A stretch of 64,000 bases of DNA from Candidatus Opimibacter skivensis (GTDB taxonomy: Bacteria > Bacteroidota > Bacteroidia > Chitinophagales > Saprospiraceae). Under the pieces are notes generated by a model. The model saw nothing but the letters and a program-made list of their open reading frames with translations. It was not told where the DNA came from and ran no database searches. Made by a program: the position numbers and the translations under genes. Positions within the stretch are counted from its first letter, which is position 1; every line of letters begins with the position of its first letter. The DNA lies in contig JADKGY010000029.1 in NCBI GenBank assembly GCA_016722045.1, positions 124,001 through 188,000 on the forward strand. The letters are read 5' to 3'. Shown in pieces: positions 61,599 to 64,000 of this stretch.

Positions 61599-63054
61599 AA
61601 AAAATATAATTGACCGTGAACGATGGAGTGATGGAAGAAAATTTTCCCTTCCAGGAATAGCCTTCATCTCGCAATGCATCGTCATTTTTATCTATTGACG
61701 TGAAGTAATATTTCAAACCTGCCCTCGCCACTATCCTGGGCGCAATCCTGTACCCATACAAAACTTCACCGTTGAATAGTAGTCTTTGCATACCATCTGT
61801 ACTCAGCCATGCATAGTGCGACGATTCAGTTCCTGTAGCAAACTGATCAACTGTCCTGATGACGATTGTACCCTGTGCCCCATAAAGGTATTGCATGCCA
61901 CCATAGATCGAAAATATATTTCTCTTCACTTCGTATTGAAGACCAAGCTTTGAATAAATGAAATGAAGCTTATCAGGCTGAAGCGTATTGAAATTACTGC
62001 GAATTCCAAATCCCTGTTGGGTCACCGTAGAAGTTCGTTCAAAATTGAAACCCTCGTTTTGCAGCAGATATCCGGCCGATAAAAGGATGCTTGTCTTTGA
62101 ACCAGTTTTATATCCTACTCCACCACCAACATTAATATTCCAGCCTGCAGAATATTCATTTTTTAATCCCGGAATAAACCCTGCTCCAGCTTCAGCAAAT
62201 AAGTTGAAAGAATGAAAATACGCAGCGGAAGGTTTGATGGCCAATGTAAGTGAAGATTGTTCTGTGACTTCTGAAAAGAAAATAGATTCCAAAGGCACAG
62301 GATCATATGTATAATGATGCTCTGGCGCGTCAGCAGGCATAAACTCCACATCATCGGGTATCACTGTGATACCGACAGTTTTGGATACAATCGAAGGTGA
62401 TGTATTTGGAATGACGATCAATTCATTATTCACTGCATTAGGTGCTGTAGAAAATACGTCTTCTTTATTGACAACCTTTGGACTTTGTTTTATATCTGTA
62501 TTTGGATTTTGTGTTATATCCGTTTTTGAGATTTGTGTTATATCAGTTTTTGAGATTTGCCTTATATCAGTTTTTGCAATTTGTTCATTTTCAATTGTAC
62601 TACTTTGTTGAGTTACAGATTTCTCCATTGCATTTTTAGCCGGCGCATGACTATGATCAACAGATGGCTTTATTTCAGAGATAGTAGGTTGAACAACTTT
62701 CTTTGATGATTTCGAAGATCTGGTTGTATTTGACTTCTCAGTTTTGGATTCGGAAAATTGAATATTGTCCTTATCCACAATTGCTTTTGACAATTGTGCA
62801 ACATCACTTTTATTTTTTTCAGTGACTACGGGTGCAGGCAATACAGGAGCTTGTATTTTATTTTCCCTATTCACATAAAATAGCACACCTCCGATAGCGA
62901 CGGCGATAGCAAGACCTCCGAACCACCAGAAGATTCCTTTCTTTCGGCGATTGGTTTCAAGGAGGCTGATCATTTCATTCCTGTGCTGATCATCCACAGG
63001 GAAATGTTTCTCCTCCCATTTTTTCCGCAATTGATCATCGAAACTATTGTTCAT
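61585..63054 (-). CDS. Membrane protein with anti-sigma-like N-terminus and outer-membrane-barrel-like C-terminus
   Basis: The cytosolic start (1-38, MNNSFDDQLRKKWEEKHFPV) resembles short anti-sigma tails. One membrane helix (about 41-60) follows. A low-complexity periplasmic linker contains repeated QISKTDITQ units (about 165-195). The last 220 residues show alternating beta-strands ending FTVNYIFYGKR, as in outer-membrane barrels. The start overlaps the sigma gene stop as ATGA. An envelope-spanning regulator is inferred: the helix in the inner membrane, the barrel or barrel-like domain beyond. Confidence 0.75.
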   Translation of the reverse strand: MNNSFDDQLRKKWEEKHFPVDDQHRNEMISLLETNRRKKGIFWWFGGLAIAVAIGGVLFYVNRENKIQAPVLPAPVVTEKNKSDVAQLSKAIVDKDNIQFSESKTEKSNTTRSSKSSKKVVQPTISEIKPSVDHSHAPAKNAMEKSVTQQSSTIENEQIAKTDIRQISKTDITQISKTDITQNPNTDIKQSPKVVNKEDVFSTAPNAVNNELIVIPNTSPSIVSKTVGITVIPDDVEFMPADAPEHHYTYDPVPLESIFFSEVTEQSSLTLAIKPSAAYFHSFNLFAEAGAGFIPGLKNEYSAGWNINVGGGVGYKTGSKTSILLSAGYLLQNEGFNFERTSTVTQQGFGIRSNFNTLQPDKLHFIYSKLGLQYEVKRNIFSIYGGMQYLYGAQGTIVIRTVDQFATGTESSHYAWLSTDGMQRLLFNGEVLYGYRIAPRIVARAGLKYYFTSIDKNDDALRDEGYSWKGKFSSITPSFTVNYIFYGKR

Positions 63055-63610
63055 TTCAATGCTGTTTTATATTCTTTTGATAAATTTTCTTTCAATTTCT
63101 TGCGTGCTTCATGCACATGCCATTTTGATGTTCCTTCAGAAATATTCAACATCGTGCTTATTTCTTTGTGTGTATACCCGTCGATAGCAAAAGATTAAAT
63201 ACCTGTCTGTCCATCGGTGAAAGCTGTTGAATCATCCCCATGACACGATCGATATCTATTTCTCCTGACCAATGTCCGGAATCTCCATTAGACCAAAGAG
63301 GCTCCTGTACGATTTGGCCCTGGTAAATATGGACCTGGTAATGTTTTTGTTGCGAACGGAATTCATCGATGATACTTCTCAGGGTAATCTTTGAAACCCA
63401 GGCTTTGAATGAACCGGTGTGATCAAAATCCTTAAGGTGTAACAGAACTTTTAGAAAAGCCAGATTGAGACGAGCACCGGCTTCCTGTCTGTCTCTGCAA
63501 TATCTGATGCAGATAGACATCATATAACTGTAGCATTGATCGTATAGAAGGATCTGGGATTTCTTGTCCCCCTCAATACATTGCCTTATCAGTCGTTCTT
63601 CTATCTTCAT
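63051..63610 (-). pseudogene. ECF sigma factor with a frameshift before region 4
   Basis: The uninterrupted frame from 63610 covers region 2 (about 1-90, with AWVSKITLRSIIDEFR) and goes out of frame after DRQVFNLL near 63195. The other frame resumes at once with AIDGYTHKEISTMLNISEGTSKWHVHEARKKL, the normal region 4 helix-turn-helix, and ends at TGA 63053-63051, overlapping the next ATG. A single missing base in the TTTT run at about 63190-63194 explains it. The perfectly preserved downstream frame suggests a recent mutation, a sequencing error or programmed slippage. Confidence 0.85.
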
Positions 63611-63621
63611 TGCTTAAGTGT

Positions 63622-63677
63622 AGAAAAGGCTACTAACAAGTCATTCCCTCTAAATGACAAGTTAGCAGCCCTTTTCT
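63622..63677 (-). terminator. Long imperfect hairpin after the T9SS gene
   Basis: AGAAAAGG...AAGTCATT pairs with AATGACAAGTTAG...CCTTTTCT across a CCCTCTA loop, with a few mismatches. It lies 30 bases past the stop at 63706 and just upstream of the sigma gene start, so it probably ends the T9SS transcript. Confidence 0.7.
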
Positions 63678-63705
63678 CAAAAAGAGATCAAAAAGATCCT
63701 CTCTG

Positions 63706-64000
63706 TCATTCCAGTTTTAAAAACCGGCTGTAGTAGTTCTGATTTTCACCCTTGAGGTTTATGTGAAAAAGCCCGGATGAAAGTTGTCCTACTTCAACAG
63801 GGAGGATACTATTGGAACTCCTTGCGCTGCCTCTGTATACTACCTGTCCCTGCATATCGACGATTTGGACATCATATGTCGCCTGGAGGACAGGCATTTT
63901 AATATTTATTTCATTTTTTGCAGGATTAGGATACAATTGCAATTCCTGTGCAACAGGTTGATCGACTGCAGTTGTGCCCTGGTTGACAATCAATGTCACC
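63706..64000 (-). CDS. C-terminus of a type IX-secreted protein (cut by window)
   Basis: The last 80 residues are a T9SS type A sorting domain. LQLYPNPAKNEINIKM carries the YPNP hallmark, followed by VQIVDMQGQVVYRG and a closing GLFHINLKGENQNYYSRFLKLE-like strand pattern. Such domains direct cargo through the outer membrane and are cleaved on the surface. The reading frame is open at the window edge, so the functional part lies outside. Confidence 0.9.
   Translation of the reverse strand, partial: VTLIVNQGTTAVDQPVAQELQLYPNPAKNEINIKMPVLQATYDVQIVDMQGQVVYRGSARSSNSILPVEVGQLSSGLFHINLKGENQNYYSRFLKLE

Noticed and set aside
1..64000. tRNA, rRNA or riboswitch genes
   Set aside because: All intergenic regions were read by eye and no cloverleaf, rRNA block or known riboswitch core was recognised; a covariance search could still find divergent ones.

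Overview
The window looks like a chromosomal segment of a Bacteroidota bacterium, probably of the Saprospirales/Chitinophagales type. The support is moderate AT richness, TAnnTTTG-type promoter elements, a type IX secretion sorting domain at the right edge, a DUF4296 lipoprotein, a Cys-type CcmE with CcmF, a heterodimer-derived lycopene cyclase, and the Bacteroidota variant of an M23 peptidase. The assignment to order is an inference. No tRNA, rRNA, CRISPR array, transposase or phage integrase was recognised.

Region 1 (1-10.6 kb) is the accessory end of an extracellular contractile injection system (eCIS) locus. It has two DUF4157 cargo proteins, one ending in a cell-wall-type 3D domain and one in an aspzincin-like zinc protease domain, plus an eCIS-type AAA+ ATPase. 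Between the cargos sit an Lgt-like membrane protein, a cupin, a vanadium-haloperoxidase/PAP2-like protein, a 137-residue unknown and a ParA ATPase. No sheath, tube or baseplate gene is visible, so these must lie to the left if they exist. About 290 bases of nearly pure G follow the ATPase and look like a sequencing or assembly artefact.

Region 2 (10.9-26.8 kb) carries unlinked metabolic and surface genes: SRPBCC protein, alkaline phosphatase, Tat-exported PLP enzyme, DinB protein, an 835-residue repeat protein, TPR protein, vWA lipoprotein, lactate-monooxygenase-like enzyme, a broken Kelch gene and a trans-sulfuration enzyme. Region 3 (26-32.8 kb) is a carotenoid cluster (crtI, crtB, crtZ and a fused CrtYcd-type cyclase). 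It is led by a MerR regulator that has the CarH-type cobalamin and light-sensing residues. Matching inverted repeats TTGTCTAA/TTAGACAA lie over the regulator promoter and the crtI promoter. Two paralogous exported proteins flank the cluster.

Region 4 (32.9-63.6 kb) is mostly housekeeping: ffh, tamB, folP, an M23 peptidase, histidine kinases, sixA, purB, an FtsE-like ATPase, ccmE, ccmF and a nucleoside uptake/uridine kinase pair. It also holds a SWIM zinc-finger/beta-phosphoglucomutase fusion translationally coupled to a GH65 disaccharide phosphorylase. The right end has an ECF sigma/membrane-barrel/lipoprotein operon in which the sigma gene is frameshifted before its region 4 helix-turn-helix, then the C-terminus of a T9SS-exported protein.

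The most striking non-coding feature is a set of short-period tandem repeat arrays that start at, or just inside, the stop codons of about fifteen genes. Members of each repeat family have the same orientation relative to the upstream gene. There are also a dispersed non-coding element with at least two long copies, a palindrome core shared by two terminators, and a 60-base perfect palindrome.
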